A DNA stretch of 64,000 nt from an uncultured Ignatzschineria sp. (GTDB lineage Bacteria; Pseudomonadota; Gammaproteobacteria; Cardiobacteriales; Wohlfahrtiimonadaceae): positions 248,001-312,000 of the forward strand of contig CALZEE010000002.1 in NCBI GenBank assembly GCA_945639195.1. The letters run 5' to 3'. This document shows positions 20,901-30,616 of the stretch, one piece after another. The translations under genes were made by a program, and so were the position numbers. The notes below the pieces were generated by a model. That model saw only the letters and a program-made list of their open reading frames with translations, had not been told where the DNA came from and searched no databases. The stretch's first letter is position 1; the number at the start of each line of letters is the position of its first letter.

Positions 20901-21089
20901 AATATCACTGACAAGATCAAATGCTTCTTGGCGGATGGTTGCTTGGAGTGAATCAGTACGCTCTAAAGCCTTCAACAATCTTTCGACTGTAATAGTTTCA
21001 TCCTCTAAATAAGTCTGAGCAATACAAGGAAAAAATGCCGCAGGGGTGAATTGGGGCAACTGCTGTTCTTGTAAAATGCGATTAAGCAT
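17922..21089 (-). CDS. putA: Bifunctional proline dehydrogenase / P5C dehydrogenase PutA
   Basis: 1,055 aa from the third of three consecutive ATGs (21087-21089), which sits seven bases from AGGAGG; the frame is open to 21140. No N-terminal ribbon-helix-helix domain, so this is a catalytic, non-repressor PutA. The N-terminal ~500 residues form the FAD proline dehydrogenase barrel (SIKLSALHPRYE, EIDAEISIDAEEADRLELSL, RLVKGAYWDTEIK, GRHHDLLPYLVRRLLENG). The C-terminal half is NAD aldehyde dehydrogenase: ACISPWNFPLAIFLGQ, FTGSTGTAKHI, ETGGQN, catalytic Cys in SAGQRCSALR. It converts proline to glutamate through channelled P5C, passing electrons to quinone and NAD+. Upstream of putP in one transcript. 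Confidence 0.95.
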   Translation of the reverse strand: MLNRILQEQQLPQFTPAAFFPCIAQTYLEDETITVERLLKALERTDSLQATIRQEAFDLVSDIRADKDIESSLDALLREYNLSTKEGLVLMCLAEAYLRIPDKASADAFIKDKIAGINWQSHKGNSDKSLVNFATWGLILTGNIMDVNETSGVLKKMTSKLSEPIVRRAVFQAMKIMGKQFVLGETIEEALKNGRKLRESGYTYTFDMLGEAAMTEDDAARYFESYKAALLAVGKESALPNSPKPSLSIKLSALHPRYEVANQDLVMTELYERVKTLALLGAEIDAEISIDAEEADRLELSLQLFEKLMSVEEIRTWGGLGLVIQGYAKHALPALIWTTLLAKSLKTTIPVRLVKGAYWDTEIKDSQVRGLNNFPVFSRKENTDISYLACAQYLLSPMAQGAIKPQFATHNAQTVLSILNFSKAIGNDNFEFQRLHGMGEALYNRVIAKSGRSVRIYAPVGRHHDLLPYLVRRLLENGANSSFVHQLVDPNVEIESLVISPMAALAQYETLKNPAVIYSDALFGTRKNSRGLNSNVSSTWDPFEKAYQSYLSHQWSAAPIIDGKTGSAKVAGVEVLSPTDQKTVVGKVTVSSKTDVEQALTSLRGAWFDWNQAGFKHRAEIFNKMADLLEENRAELIALCSLEAGKTIQDGIDEIREAADFCRYYAKEALKYDKEIVFQGATGERNSFFYSGKGVIACISPWNFPLAIFLGQITAALVSGNTVLAKPAEATPLIAHRTIELLFEAGLPKSVIALLPGDGKMLGDIFTQDPRVVGVCFTGSTGTAKHINLNLANREGAIPMLIAETGGQNVMFVDSTALPEQVVRDTLQSAFVSAGQRCSALRVLYLQEEIADRIIALLKGALADYTVGLPFNRKTDVSTVIDERARAGLQAHIDQLTSEGRLLAQAPLDESLTGFFIAPTVFEIPGIEMLKKEHFGPILHIVRYKRQNLYKLIDEVNNSGYGLTMGIHTRNDTLVNEILTLGRVGNFYVNRNQVGAVVGVQPFGGLGLSGTGPKAGGPNYLLRFMNEHSVSINTAAIGCDAALISQAYQDDELVE

Positions 21090-21584
21090 CATCATACCTC
21101 CTATTAGTGATTCCAAGACGTTACCGCTGATAAATGGCAAGTCATGATTTTTATAATCGTTATTTTATTATGCGAGTATTAGCACTTATCTCCTGACAAT
21201 TTGAGCGGCTCTATTCCAATCGCTAATAAAACCAGAAAAATATTATTCTAATGATAGAGACAATCCCACTAATACTTTCTTTCTAGATGATTCATTAATA
21301 ATGGGAATATTCAATCTATTTAAAAAAGGCCATTGAAGTAAAAACATCTCAATAATATATTGATTGTTTGCTAAAAATCCAATCAGAGATTACCGGCATT
21401 CTATATGCCTTAAATATTTGATATTTAATAATCATAATGACCTACAAGGTATATCATTCACTCGAGCTAATCTCAAGTAGACGATTACCTAAATTGACCA
21501 AAATCCTTCCAGAGAGATCATTCATATAGGAAGAATGGGATATTGAAAGATATCCGAGATCTTAAAAGCTCATCAAGCGCTTAT
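21090..21584. other. ~500-bp intergenic region upstream of putA
   Basis: No credible ORF. AT-rich, with short degenerate palindromes. Must contain the putA promoter; no confident -35/-10 pair or operator is visible. Confidence 0.4.
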
Positions 21585-21611
21585 AAAAAAGCTACCTTAA
21601 AGGTAGCTTTT
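21585..21611 (-). terminator. Terminator of fumC
   Basis: 11-12-bp stem AAAAGCTACCTT / AGGTAGCTTTT with a 2-base loop. The minus-strand T-run follows the fumC stop by ~80 bp. Confidence 0.85.
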
Positions 21612-21693
21612 CTATTATGTCTCAATTCACAATGAATGATCTTTAAATACCATCATCAAATTTTATTTGCCAATCATCCATAGGGAAACAGTA

Positions 21694-23088
21694 CTATTTT
21701 AATGAACCCACCATTTCAGAAGGAACAACCCATGCATCAAACTCTTCTGATGTGAGGAAGCCAAGCTCAAGTGCGGACTCTTTTAAGGTTGTGCCTTTAG
21801 CGTGTGCGTTTTTTGCAATCGCTGCTGACTTGTCATAACCGATATGTGTATTAAGCGCCGTTACTAACATGAGTGAGTTATTGACGAGCTCAGTGATACG
21901 ATCGTGATTAGGCTTGATACCCACTGCACAGTGATCATTAAAGCTCTCCATTCCGCCACCTAAAATGCGTACAGATTGAAGGAAGTTATTGATGATCATT
22001 GGGCGGAATACGTTTAACTCAAAGTTACCTGATGCGCCGCCGATGTTAATCGCAACATCGTTACCGAATACTTGCGCGCAACCCATTGTGAGGGCTTCTG
22101 ATTGTGTTGGGTTAACCTTTCCTGGCATGATTGAGCTACCTGGCTCATTTTCAGGAATTGAGATCTCGCCAATACCAGAACGTGGGCCTGATGATAACCA
22201 ACGAACGTCATTCGCGATTTTATTCAACGACGCAGCTAAACCTTTTAAGGCGCCGTGCGCTTGTACGATAGCATCTGTTGTTGCTAATGCTTCAAACTTA
22301 TTGGGTGCAGTGATGAAAGGCTCTTTTGTAAAGTCAGCGATCTCTTTTGCAACACGTTCTGCGTACTCAGGGTGCGTGTTAAGACCTGTACCAACCGCTG
22401 TACCACCAAGTGCTAATTCATAGAGATGGAAGAGAGAGCTTTCAATATGCACGAGGCTATGCGCGAGCATTGATTCCCAACCAGAGATCTCTTGGCCAAG
22501 CGTTAATGGTGTTGCATCTTGAAGGTGCGTACGACCAATTTTTACGATATCTTTGAACTCAACGGCTTTTTCGCCGAGTGTTTTGTGAAGACGGTTCAAC
22601 ATTGGCACGAGAAGACGTTTGATCTCTAAAACAGCAGAAATATGCATCGCTGTAGGGAAGGTATCATTTGAACTTTGTGCTTTATTCACATCATCATTAG
22701 GATGCACTAAACGCTCTTCACCACGAACGCCGCCAAGAATTTCGCTTGCACGGTTTGCAAGGACTTCGTTCATGTTCATATTAGTTTGCGTACCTGAACC
22801 TGTTTGCCATAATGACAATGGGAATTCAGTATTGTGCTTGCCCGCTAAAACTTCATCTGCAGCTTCAATAATCGCTTGTGCTTTTTTAGCATCAAGATGA
22901 CCTAAATCCATATTCACTTTTGCAGCAGAACGTTTCACAATCGCTAAAGCTTCAATCAACGCTGCCGGCATTTTCTCATTCGAGATGCGGAAGTTTTGAA
23001 GTGAACGCTGTGTTTGCGCACCCCAAAGTTGATTGTTAGGAACCTGCATATCTCCCATGGTATCTTTTTCAATACGGAAGTCTGTCAT
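21694..23088 (-). CDS. fumC: Fumarate hydratase class II
   Basis: 464 aa, the usual length. Fumarase/aspartase superfamily motifs: [20 protein letters not shown] near residues 97-116, [18 protein letters not shown] with the catalytic His, and the [13 protein letters not shown] signature near 318-330 with the catalytic Ser loop. Oxygen-stable, iron-free enzyme interconverting fumarate and malate in the TCA cycle. Ribosome site AGGAGTAACAT just upstream. Stand-alone gene with its own terminator. It processes the fumarate made by SdhCDAB (46-49.6 kb). Confidence 0.97.
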   Translation of the reverse strand: MTDFRIEKDTMGDMQVPNNQLWGAQTQRSLQNFRISNEKMPAALIEALAIVKRSAAKVNMDLGHLDAKKAQAIIEAADEVLAGKHNTEFPLSLWQTGSGTQTNMNMNEVLANRASEILGGVRGEERLVHPNDDVNKAQSSNDTFPTAMHISAVLEIKRLLVPMLNRLHKTLGEKAVEFKDIVKIGRTHLQDATPLTLGQEISGWESMLAHSLVHIESSLFHLYELALGGTAVGTGLNTHPEYAERVAKEIADFTKEPFITAPNKFEALATTDAIVQAHGALKGLAASLNKIANDVRWLSSGPRSGIGEISIPENEPGSSIMPGKVNPTQSEALTMGCAQVFGNDVAINIGGASGNFELNVFRPMIINNFLQSVRILGGGMESFNDHCAVGIKPNHDRITELVNNSLMLVTALNTHIGYDKSAAIAKNAHAKGTTLKESALELGFLTSEEFDAWVVPSEMVGSLK

Positions 23089-23506
23089 AGATGTTACTCC
23101 TTTCGTTATTAATGTAATGATTCAATTTAAATACTGTCTTAATCTTTTACTTGTGTCGCCACCAATCATGATCGAGTTGATCATGATTATTGAATTCTAA
23201 GTACTCAATCCCAAGTCATAAACACTTCATTTAAAACTCTTTTATAAAGAATCTGAGCTTCATAGCATGATGAATGCTAAATCTTGATAGTCATCTATCA
23301 TGCCACAAATCGATTTTTGAAACTACGTTTTAACTACATGAGGGCGAGCAGAGATTAATCAAGCATACGTCTGAGATATATTTTAGAAAACTTACTCAAG
23401 ATCTCTATAATCCTCCCAAAAATAGTGATCTTTGCAAGTGCGATCTATCGCTATCGACCATGATTCCCTCCGAGATCAATCATCATTGTGAATATTGATA
23501 CCCAAT
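23089..23506. other. ~420-bp intergenic region upstream of fumC
   Basis: No ORF and no recognisable riboswitch. AT-rich with several GATC-containing short palindromes. Probably promoter and untranslated leader. Confidence 0.4.
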
Positions 23507-23540
23507 AAAAAAGTGATGCTAATCGCTCAGCATCACTTTT
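23507..23540 (-). terminator. Terminator of the RbbA-type export operon
   Basis: 12-bp stem AAAAGTGATGCT / AGCATCACTTTT, loop of 8, directly after the permease stop on the minus strand. Confidence 0.85.
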
Positions 23541-23560
23541 AACGACATATTCCTAAACCC

Positions 23561-24703
23561 TTATGCCATCTGTCCGATTGTCGCTCTAAAGCGTCTATGC
23601 GCAAAGAAGAAGAACGCTGAGCCGATCAGTGCAAGATAGCACATAGAGGGCCAAACAATGGAGATGCCCGCGCCTCTAAAGAGAATCGCTTTTCCGAGCT
23701 CAATAAAGTGCGTTGTTGGGGCTAGAAGCATAATATATTGGATAATCTCCGGCATACTTTCTCTTGGTGTCATTCCGCCTGAAAGCATCTGAAGCGGCAC
23801 GAGTACCAATAACAATAACATTCCAAACTGCGGCATATTACGTGCAATCGTTGCAAGATAAATACCGATCGACGTGGTTGCAAAGAGATTGAGCCCCGCA
23901 CCGACAATGAAGAGCATAATTGAGCCTTCAATCGGTACATTGAGCGCCCCTTGCACCACAAATATTAGCGATAAGGTCGCGGCGATCAATACTACAAGTC
24001 CCATAGACCAAACCTTAGAAAGCATGATCTCAAAAGGTGTCAATGGCATCACAAGCAGATGTTCAATCGTCCCTCTTTCACGCTCACGGATCACCGCTGC
24101 GCCGGTTAAGATAATTGAGAGCATTGTGATTAGATTAATCACCTCATTGAGCGCCCCAAACCAAGATGCCGTGAGATTGGGATTAAAGCGCATCCGTTCT
24201 GTGATATTCACCGGAAGATCAACTTTCGAGCGTTCTCTTTCAAGATATTCACTGACTTCAGCATTAATAATCTGATTAATAATCACATTTCCCGTGAAGC
24301 CTTGGGTCATTCTCGTTGCATCAATGTTTAGCTGCATTGTGGGCTTTCTATTACCGAGCAGATCTTGCTGAAAAGAGGGCGGGATGTTCAGTACAAAGGT
24401 ATAACGTCCCTTATCCATTCCCACATCCATCTCATCAATCGTAATATCTGAGGGTAAAGTGAACTGTGGTGGGTAAAAAGCGCCCTGAATACGCTCTGAT
24501 AATGTCGAGCGATCTTCATCAACAATCCCGATACTGGCATTTTGTAGCCCATCTGGCACAGCTGTCGCCGCCGTGTAGACAGATACGGTAAAGGTAAAGG
24601 CGATCAGCACTAGAAGTAGCGGATCTCGAATCAAACTCCAGAGCTCTTTCACCCCGAGGTTATAGATATTTTTAATATTATTTTTCATCGTACTTTTGAC
24701 CAT
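23561..24703 (-). CDS. ABC-2-type permease, YhhJ-like
   Basis: 380 aa from ATG 24703, which follows AGGA at good spacing and begins one base after the upstream stop. Architecture: N-terminal TM (LWSLIRDPLLLVLIAFTFTV), a ~150-residue periplasmic domain, then five TMs with the ABC-2 pattern (GAAVIRERERGTIEHLLVMP coupling helix, then TP-FEIMLSK). It ends at QFGMLLLLVLVPLQMLSGG and later TMs. It pairs with the double-ATPase RbbA-like protein and the HlyD-like adaptor in the E. coli order yhiI-rbbA-yhhJ. Substrate unknown; family members are linked to export of drugs or envelope components. Confidence 0.9.
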   Translation of the reverse strand: MVKSTMKNNIKNIYNLGVKELWSLIRDPLLLVLIAFTFTVSVYTAATAVPDGLQNASIGIVDEDRSTLSERIQGAFYPPQFTLPSDITIDEMDVGMDKGRYTFVLNIPPSFQQDLLGNRKPTMQLNIDATRMTQGFTGNVIINQIINAEVSEYLERERSKVDLPVNITERMRFNPNLTASWFGALNEVINLITMLSIILTGAAVIRERERGTIEHLLVMPLTPFEIMLSKVWSMGLVVLIAATLSLIFVVQGALNVPIEGSIMLFIVGAGLNLFATTSIGIYLATIARNMPQFGMLLLLVLVPLQMLSGGMTPRESMPEIIQYIMLLAPTTHFIELGKAILFRGAGISIVWPSMCYLALIGSAFFFFAHRRFRATIGQMA

Positions 24704-24704
24704 T

Positions 24705-27485
24705 TTAAGAATCCTGTTTTTTGAGTAAAAGGACACTACAAAGGACAATTATTGGTCCTCCGATCATCAGAATCATGAGTTCGCCAGAGAGATCATTAAA
24801 ATAGAGCGCTTTACTAAAGATTCCTCTTGAAACCGTGAGCATATGTGAGGCCGGATAAACCTCCCCAAGTATACGAGAAAACCCTTCAAGAGAACTGACC
24901 GGATTGAGCATTCCCGCAAACTGAATTGCCGGGATTAATGTGCCTATAATCGTAAAGAACATTGCGCCAATTTGGCTCTTGGTAAAGCTCGAAGCAAAGA
25001 GTCCAAAACCTGTCGAGAAAATCGAGAAGAAGAGGGCGGCAAGTGTCAGCGTAATCATTCCCCCTTTGACCGGTACACCAAAGAGCAAGATAGCCAGAAA
25101 CACCATCATAATGAAGTTAAAGAGCGAAATAACTAAGTAGGGCAACTGTTTACCCAATAAGAATTCTAATTTCGTCACGGGAGTTACATAGAGATTAAGA
25201 ATAGAACCAAGCTCTTTTTCTCTCACAACAGAGAGCGCTGCGAGCATTGCCGGGATCAAAAGAAGCATAATCGGAATGACTGCCGGCACAATGGAGACTA
25301 AGCTCTTCACATCTGGGTTATAACGGTAACGCACTTCCACATTAAAGGGTTGTGCAGCGTCTAAACCATACTGATATTTTGCCTCTTTTTGGAGCCAATC
25401 AAGATGCATCCCTTGCACATAACCGCGTATCGTTTCTGCTCGTTGTGGCATCGCACCATCAATCCACACACCAATTGAAACCGGTGCACCCTTAGCGACA
25501 TCTCGCCCAAAATTCGGGGGGATTTCAATCGCAAGCGCAATCTCGGCATTACGCATTCTGGCATCAAGCTCTTCATAATTATAGAGCGGATCATGCTCTA
25601 TAAAGTAACGAGAGCCGGCAATATTATTCACATAACTTGTACTGAGTGTCGTTTGGTCGCGGTCTAAAATCGCGTAGGGCAGATCCTCGACATCCATCGT
25701 AATCCCATAGCCAATTGTCGCCATAAGGATTAATGAGCCAAGAAGTGCAAGCGTCGCTCTCACAGGATCACGGCGAAGTTCCAATGCTTCACGCCAGGTA
25801 TAGCTGAGCAGACGTTGTAAACTAAAACGCTTTTGAGGCGTATGCTCTACAGGCACCTCAGCGGTTACTTCTGATGATGCATTTTCTAATGATACGTTAT
25901 CATCCGCTTTAGGCGCGCTATCTTCTGGGATATCATCGCCGGCACCTGCATCTAATAGATATTTAATAAAAGCTTCTTCGAGCGTCGCCGTTCCTTGCTT
26001 CTTCACCAAGTTTTGCGGCGTATCGCTATCTAATACTTTCCCGGCATGCATCATCGACATGCGGTCGCAACGTAGCGCTTCATTCATAAAGTGCGTTGAG
26101 ATAAAGATCGTTACGCCATCTTCACGAGAGAGCTCGACCAACAGTCGCCAAAAATTATCACGCGCAACAGGATCCACGCCAGAGGTCGGCTCATCTAAAA
26201 TAAGCAACTCTGGCTTATGCACCATTGCAACCGCTAAAGAGAGTCGCTGACGCATTCCAAGCGGGATATCATCCGGTAACTTCTCGAGCACCGAGCGCAG
26301 ATCGAATCGTTGTACCATCTCTTCAACCCGTGCATCAATTTGCTCAGCAGATACATGGAATAGCTTTGCATGGAGGACAAGATTTTGTAAAACGGTAAGC
26401 TCACTATAGAGCGAGAAGGCTTGCGACATATAACCCACGCGTTTACGGGTATTAATGTCTTCTGAATCTATCTCGTTGCCAAAGAGCCACGCTTTACCTT
26501 TTGAGACCGGCAATAGCCCTGTCAGCATCTTCATCGTCGTGGATTTACCACAACCATTGGAGCCTAAGAAACCAAAGATCTCGCCTTTTTTAATTTCAAA
26601 ACTCACGCTATCAACCGCGACAAAAGATCCAAATTGCTTTGTTAATCCCTCAGCTTTAATTGCAATAGGGGTTTCATCAGTAAGGATTAAAGGCGGGACG
26701 ATAACCGGCTCGTAACCTTCTTTTTTCTCTGCCGGCAATAGGGCAATAAAGGCAGATTCTAAGTTATCCGTTTTTGTGCGAGAGAGAAGTTCTTCTGTCG
26801 TACCGGTTGCTAAAATTTTGCCATCATCCATCGCCATCAGCCAGTCAAAGCGCTCGGCTTCATCCATATAGGCTGTCGCAACAATCACGCTCATCGAGGG
26901 GCGATCTAGGCGAATACGGTTAATAAGATCCCAAAACTGCGCTCTTGCTAAAGGGTCAACGCCGGTTGTTGGTTCATCTAGAATTAATAAATCAGGATCA
27001 TGAATCAAGGCGCAACAGAGCCCAAGCTTCTGTTTCATCCCGCCAGAAAGTTTGCCGGCAGGGCGATCTAAGAATTTATAGAGCCCCGTGCTTTTCGTTA
27101 AGTCATCAATTCGTACGCGGCGCTCATGCTCATCATGCCCAAAAAGGCGACCAAAAAACTGCAAGTTCTCTTCAACAGAGAGCGTAGGATAGAGGTTTTT
27201 ACCTAAACCTTGTGGCATATAGGCAATCCGCGGACAGATCACATCCCGCACCTTTTTCTCTCGCATATCTCCGCCAAGTACGATCACTTCACCTGACTGA
27301 ATAGCTCTTGCGCCGGAGATTAAAGAGAGCAGTGTCGATTTACCAACCCCATCAGGACCGATCATACCGGTAATAATCCCCTGTGGGATCTCAATTGAGA
27401 GATTATCTAAGGCCAGATTATCTCCGTAATTGAAAGAGACATTCTGTACGGATACAACAGATTCTTTCATCATGATTGATTGCAT
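24705..27485 (-). CDS. rbbA: RbbA-like fusion: two ABC ATPases plus ABC-2 permease
   Basis: 926 aa (E. coli RbbA is 911). ABC domain 1: Walker [13 protein letters not shown], signature [15 protein letters not shown], Walker [20 protein letters not shown] domain 2 (from ~residue 275): [14 protein letters not shown], degenerate signature [14 protein letters not shown] and [20 protein letters not shown]. The loss of SGG in the second signature is also known in E. coli RbbA. The C-terminal ~370 residues are an ABC-2 membrane domain with six hydrophobic segments and a periplasmic loop. RbbA was described as ribosome-associated, but the operon context points to export. In-frame ATGs at 27473 and 27470 are alternative starts, since AAGGA abuts the first ATG. 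Confidence 0.9.
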   Translation of the reverse strand: MQSIMMKESVVSVQNVSFNYGDNLALDNLSIEIPQGIITGMIGPDGVGKSTLLSLISGARAIQSGEVIVLGGDMREKKVRDVICPRIAYMPQGLGKNLYPTLSVEENLQFFGRLFGHDEHERRVRIDDLTKSTGLYKFLDRPAGKLSGGMKQKLGLCCALIHDPDLLILDEPTTGVDPLARAQFWDLINRIRLDRPSMSVIVATAYMDEAERFDWLMAMDDGKILATGTTEELLSRTKTDNLESAFIALLPAEKKEGYEPVIVPPLILTDETPIAIKAEGLTKQFGSFVAVDSVSFEIKKGEIFGFLGSNGCGKSTTMKMLTGLLPVSKGKAWLFGNEIDSEDINTRKRVGYMSQAFSLYSELTVLQNLVLHAKLFHVSAEQIDARVEEMVQRFDLRSVLEKLPDDIPLGMRQRLSLAVAMVHKPELLILDEPTSGVDPVARDNFWRLLVELSREDGVTIFISTHFMNEALRCDRMSMMHAGKVLDSDTPQNLVKKQGTATLEEAFIKYLLDAGAGDDIPEDSAPKADDNVSLENASSEVTAEVPVEHTPQKRFSLQRLLSYTWREALELRRDPVRATLALLGSLILMATIGYGITMDVEDLPYAILDRDQTTLSTSYVNNIAGSRYFIEHDPLYNYEELDARMRNAEIALAIEIPPNFGRDVAKGAPVSIGVWIDGAMPQRAETIRGYVQGMHLDWLQKEAKYQYGLDAAQPFNVEVRYRYNPDVKSLVSIVPAVIPIMLLLIPAMLAALSVVREKELGSILNLYVTPVTKLEFLLGKQLPYLVISLFNFIMMVFLAILLFGVPVKGGMITLTLAALFFSIFSTGFGLFASSFTKSQIGAMFFTIIGTLIPAIQFAGMLNPVSSLEGFSRILGEVYPASHMLTVSRGIFSKALYFNDLSGELMILMIGGPIIVLCSVLLLKKQDS

Positions 27486-27558
27486 TCCTTATGAACTGAT
27501 TAAACAAAGTAGTAACGGCAATGTTTTATGCATTGCCGGATGACTCTTATGTGAATCT

Positions 27559-28647
27559 CTACTTCGTTGTGCCTTCAATTAAAGGACCTATTAAGTGTGC
27601 GGGCCATTTTTGTTCCGCATCAATTTTGATATAGGCTTCGCCCGTAACACCTGTTTTAATATATTTTTGATAACGCTCTAGGAAGTCAGGATCTATCTTT
27701 GCTTTAACACGATACATCAATTTCTGACGTTCATTTTGTGTCTCAACCGCTTTTGGCGTGAACTGTGCTTCAGGAGAGACAAAAGTGATTCTCGCGGGAA
27801 TAGGGTAGTCCGGCGCAACATCAAGAACAACACGAACTTCCGTACCATCCTTCTCGCCTTCGACTAATAGCCCTGTATATTCTGTCGGGACAAAGAACGT
27901 CATATAAACTTTAGAGAGATCGAGCAAATTTAATACTTTCCCACCTGCACCGAGTACTTCTGAGGGTTCAGAAATTCGATACTGAATACGACCTGTCACT
28001 GGCGCGACAAGATTACTATCTTTGATATCAGCTTCTACGCGGTTAATGGTTGCTGCAGAGGCGGTTACTTGCGACTCAGCGGCAACATATTGCGCTTTCG
28101 CTGCATCAATTGCAGCTTGTGCCGCCAATACTTTAGAGTTTGACGTTGCAACTTCAGCTCTTAATACACGCGTGAAAGCTTCTTGATCATCAAACTCTTG
28201 CTCTGTTGATGCTCCTTTTTTTACCAACGTCTGAATACGATTTAATTTTCGCTCTGCGGCGTAGAGCTTGCTCTCTGCTGCAGAAACAGCCGATTCTGTT
28301 GCCACTTTATCGCTTTCGCGGGCTTGAATCATCGCCTTTGCAGCATTGGCCTGATGCTGTGCTTGTTCAAAATGCGCTTTAGCTTCTGCAAGTTGCGCAT
28401 CTAAAGAATCGAGTTGCATCACCGCAAGGAGTTGTCCCGCTTCAACGTAATCACCTTCATCCACTAAGATTTTATCGACACGCCCCGGAAGTTTTGTCGA
28501 AATATCTAATGGCGTGACTTCAATACGACCATTACTTTTAATAAATCCTTCTAATGGATCCCGATTTAAAACATAGTTAGCAAGGACGATTAACGCAATA
28601 ATAGCGACGCCCCCTAAGAGATATTTTCTACGATTATTTTTTTGCAT
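27559..28647 (-). CDS. HlyD-type periplasmic adaptor (membrane fusion protein), YhiI-like
   Basis: 362 aa from ATG 28647 (GAGG six bases upstream); the frame extends to a TTG at 28698 that has no ribosome site. One N-terminal TM anchor (KYLLGGVAIIALIVLANYVL). Then half of a biotinyl-lipoyl domain (LDISTKLPGRVDKILVDEGD), a long Ala/Glu-rich coiled-coil hairpin at about residues 80-210, the second lipoyl half (NLVAPVTGRIQYRISEPSEV) and a beta-barrel. It should bridge the RbbA/YhhJ-like transporter to an outer-membrane TolC-type channel. First gene of the three-gene operon, separated by 73 bp from rbbA. Confidence 0.9.
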   Translation of the reverse strand: MQKNNRRKYLLGGVAIIALIVLANYVLNRDPLEGFIKSNGRIEVTPLDISTKLPGRVDKILVDEGDYVEAGQLLAVMQLDSLDAQLAEAKAHFEQAQHQANAAKAMIQARESDKVATESAVSAAESKLYAAERKLNRIQTLVKKGASTEQEFDDQEAFTRVLRAEVATSNSKVLAAQAAIDAAKAQYVAAESQVTASAATINRVEADIKDSNLVAPVTGRIQYRISEPSEVLGAGGKVLNLLDLSKVYMTFFVPTEYTGLLVEGEKDGTEVRVVLDVAPDYPIPARITFVSPEAQFTPKAVETQNERQKLMYRVKAKIDPDFLERYQKYIKTGVTGEAYIKIDAEQKWPAHLIGPLIEGTTK

Positions 28648-29042
28648 TAGAAACCTCAGATTCTTAATAGAATGGTTGATTGGCAAAGTATATTTCAATA
28701 AATATAGTCAAAAAAATACCAAAACAGGATCACGATATGTTGATAAATCCCCTTAAAATACGCAGTAATCTGTCTTAAAATGCGTATTTTGGAAGTGAGT
28801 TATATCAATAAACGTAAACGATATTTTAATAATTCAAATATATTCTTAAAATGCCAAATAAAATATTACATTTCCCTATTTTAGCTTAAAAAGTAGAGAA
28901 TGACAGTGCTTGTTATCATTTATCAGCCTTTATGATCGAGATTGCTTTGGGCAAATGGCAGACTTAAAGTGAAGGAACCCATAAGCATCGCTTTATTTGA
29001 AAAATAATTAACATTTAATAACAATATAGCGATTTTGAGACG
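28648..29042. other. ~395-bp intergenic region upstream of the export operon
   Basis: Very AT-rich, no ORF. Repeated AAATACC/GCGTATTTT-like words may be operator elements but are too degenerate to call. Confidence 0.35.
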
Positions 29043-29067
29043 AAAAAAATAGGGCTTATAAGCCCTA
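29043..29067 (-). terminator. Terminator of the M20 amidohydrolase gene
   Basis: Perfect 18-bp palindrome TAGGGCTTATAAGCCCTA (29050-29067) with seven A on its left, which become a T-run on the minus strand. Confidence 0.8.
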
Positions 29068-29122
29068 TACTTGATCTATGTTATATCTCACTATCTTTTT
29101 AAAAGCCTAGCAAAAATGGACC

Positions 29123-30301
29123 TTAACGGGGATAATTATAGACAACGTTAACGAACATCTGTAACCCTAAAATAAAACCATCCTCATCCATGCTAAATTT
29201 TGGATGATGATGCGGATAGAGGCAATCTTTCTCGGCATTTCCGACCCCAATAAAGGCAAAAGTCGCCGGCACAATGGCAGAAAACTCACTAAAATCTTCT
29301 CCCGCAAGATAAGGGGGATTCGCAATAACCGTCGCTTCATCAATCTGACAGGCAATATTTCTAACAAAGGCCGTTTTTTCAAGATTATTATCTGTAATGC
29401 CATATCCCAATTTATAATCGAGCTCAAAAGTTGCCTCATAATCTTCACACGTCGATTGAATCATTCGACTAATAGAGCGTTGAAACAACGCCCGCATCTC
29501 AGGTGTTGTAGAACGAACACTGCCGCCAATTTCAGCATATGCGGGAATCACATTGAGTGCATTCGCTCGTCCGCTTTGAATATAAGTATTACTGATGACC
29601 CCCGCTTCTAAGGGCGCCACTTGCCGAGATACAATCGTCTGTAATTTTCCGACAATTTGTGCAGCAATCACAACGGGGTCAATACAGTTTTGGGGCTCAG
29701 ATGAGTGTCCACCTTTTCCGAAAATTTTGGCAGTATAAACATCCGTATTAGACGTTACCGCACCATCTTTAAGATCAATCGTGCCGGTAGGTAACAACGT
29801 CCAAAGGTGATGCCCATAGAAGAAGTCTAAATCATTAAAAATGCCCGTCGCTACAAGTTCAGAAGCGCCGCCTGGCAATACTTCTTCGGCATGCTGAAAG
29901 ATTGCCCAAACCTCGCCTGTTAAGGAATCAAAATGATCATTAAAGTAGTGACAAGCCATCATTAAGATCGCAGTATGTGCATCATGACCACAAGCATGCA
30001 TTTTTCCAGGATTCTGTGATTTAAAGTCAATATCATCACGTTCTTCCATAATCGCTAAAGCATCCATGTCTCCGCGAAGACCGATCTTCGGACCCGGTTT
30101 TCCGGTGACAAACTTTACAAGTACAGAGGTTTTTGTCGGGCGAGAAATTGATGCATGTGACAATTTAGCCATTTCATCTTCGATAAATTGGCTCGTCTTT
30201 ACCTCTTCAAACGAGAGCTCCGGGTATTGATGGAGATAACGGCGATATTTAATGAGTTGCGGCTCATAAGCGCGAAGGTCAGTTTGAGTAATTAATTGCA
30301 T
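29123..30301 (-). CDS. M20-family amidohydrolase (N-acyl-amino-acid/hippurate hydrolase-like)
   Basis: 392 aa. Zinc-peptidase motifs: GLRGDMDALAIMEE (catalytic Asp), MHACGHDAHTAILM (metal ligands Cys/His), WAIFQHAEEVLPGGASELV (general base Glu pair), and LAGEDFSEFSAIVPATFAFI near the C-terminus with further ligands. The dimerisation lid domain lies between residues ~180-290. Relatives deacylate N-acyl amino acids, hippurate or indole-acetyl amino acids. Ends in YPHHHPKFSMDE typical of the group. Single gene; start ATG with AGGAGG just upstream. Substrate not assignable. Confidence 0.9.
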   Translation of the reverse strand: MQLITQTDLRAYEPQLIKYRRYLHQYPELSFEEVKTSQFIEDEMAKLSHASISRPTKTSVLVKFVTGKPGPKIGLRGDMDALAIMEERDDIDFKSQNPGKMHACGHDAHTAILMMACHYFNDHFDSLTGEVWAIFQHAEEVLPGGASELVATGIFNDLDFFYGHHLWTLLPTGTIDLKDGAVTSNTDVYTAKIFGKGGHSSEPQNCIDPVVIAAQIVGKLQTIVSRQVAPLEAGVISNTYIQSGRANALNVIPAYAEIGGSVRSTTPEMRALFQRSISRMIQSTCEDYEATFELDYKLGYGITDNNLEKTAFVRNIACQIDEATVIANPPYLAGEDFSEFSAIVPATFAFIGVGNAEKDCLYPHHHPKFSMDEDGFILGLQMFVNVVYNYPR

Positions 30302-30544
30302 AATTTGCCTCCTTAAGGGCCGTGATAGGGAAGTATATAGATGGAGGATGGGTGATATCCCTTCACATCGCTTCTCTTTTTATTGTTATCTAGAAACGTC
30401 ATTGTGTAATCAACGTTATTTTGAAATAGGTTATTGATAGAACTATTTCATCATAGAGCGCTCAATCAATAATAGCTAGCAGGGAATATCCCTCATTCCT
30501 GCATAAAGAATTAGCAGGGTATTCGCATCGTTATTCAAGACAAT
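30302..30544. other. Short intergenic region between alaS and the amidohydrolase
   Basis: No ORF; its right edge carries the alaS terminator. No further features seen. Confidence 0.4.
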
Positions 30545-30578
30545 AAAAAGCGGCGCTGTATTACTACAACGCCGCTTT
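30545..30578 (-). terminator. Terminator of alaS
   Basis: 14-bp stem with one mismatch (30547-30560 with 30565-30578, loop TTAC), containing AAAGCGGCG/CGCCGCTTT. A minus-strand T-run follows. Confidence 0.8.
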
Positions 30579-30616
30579 GACCAAAATTTCATTTTGATTT
30601 CATTTTAATGCCGGAC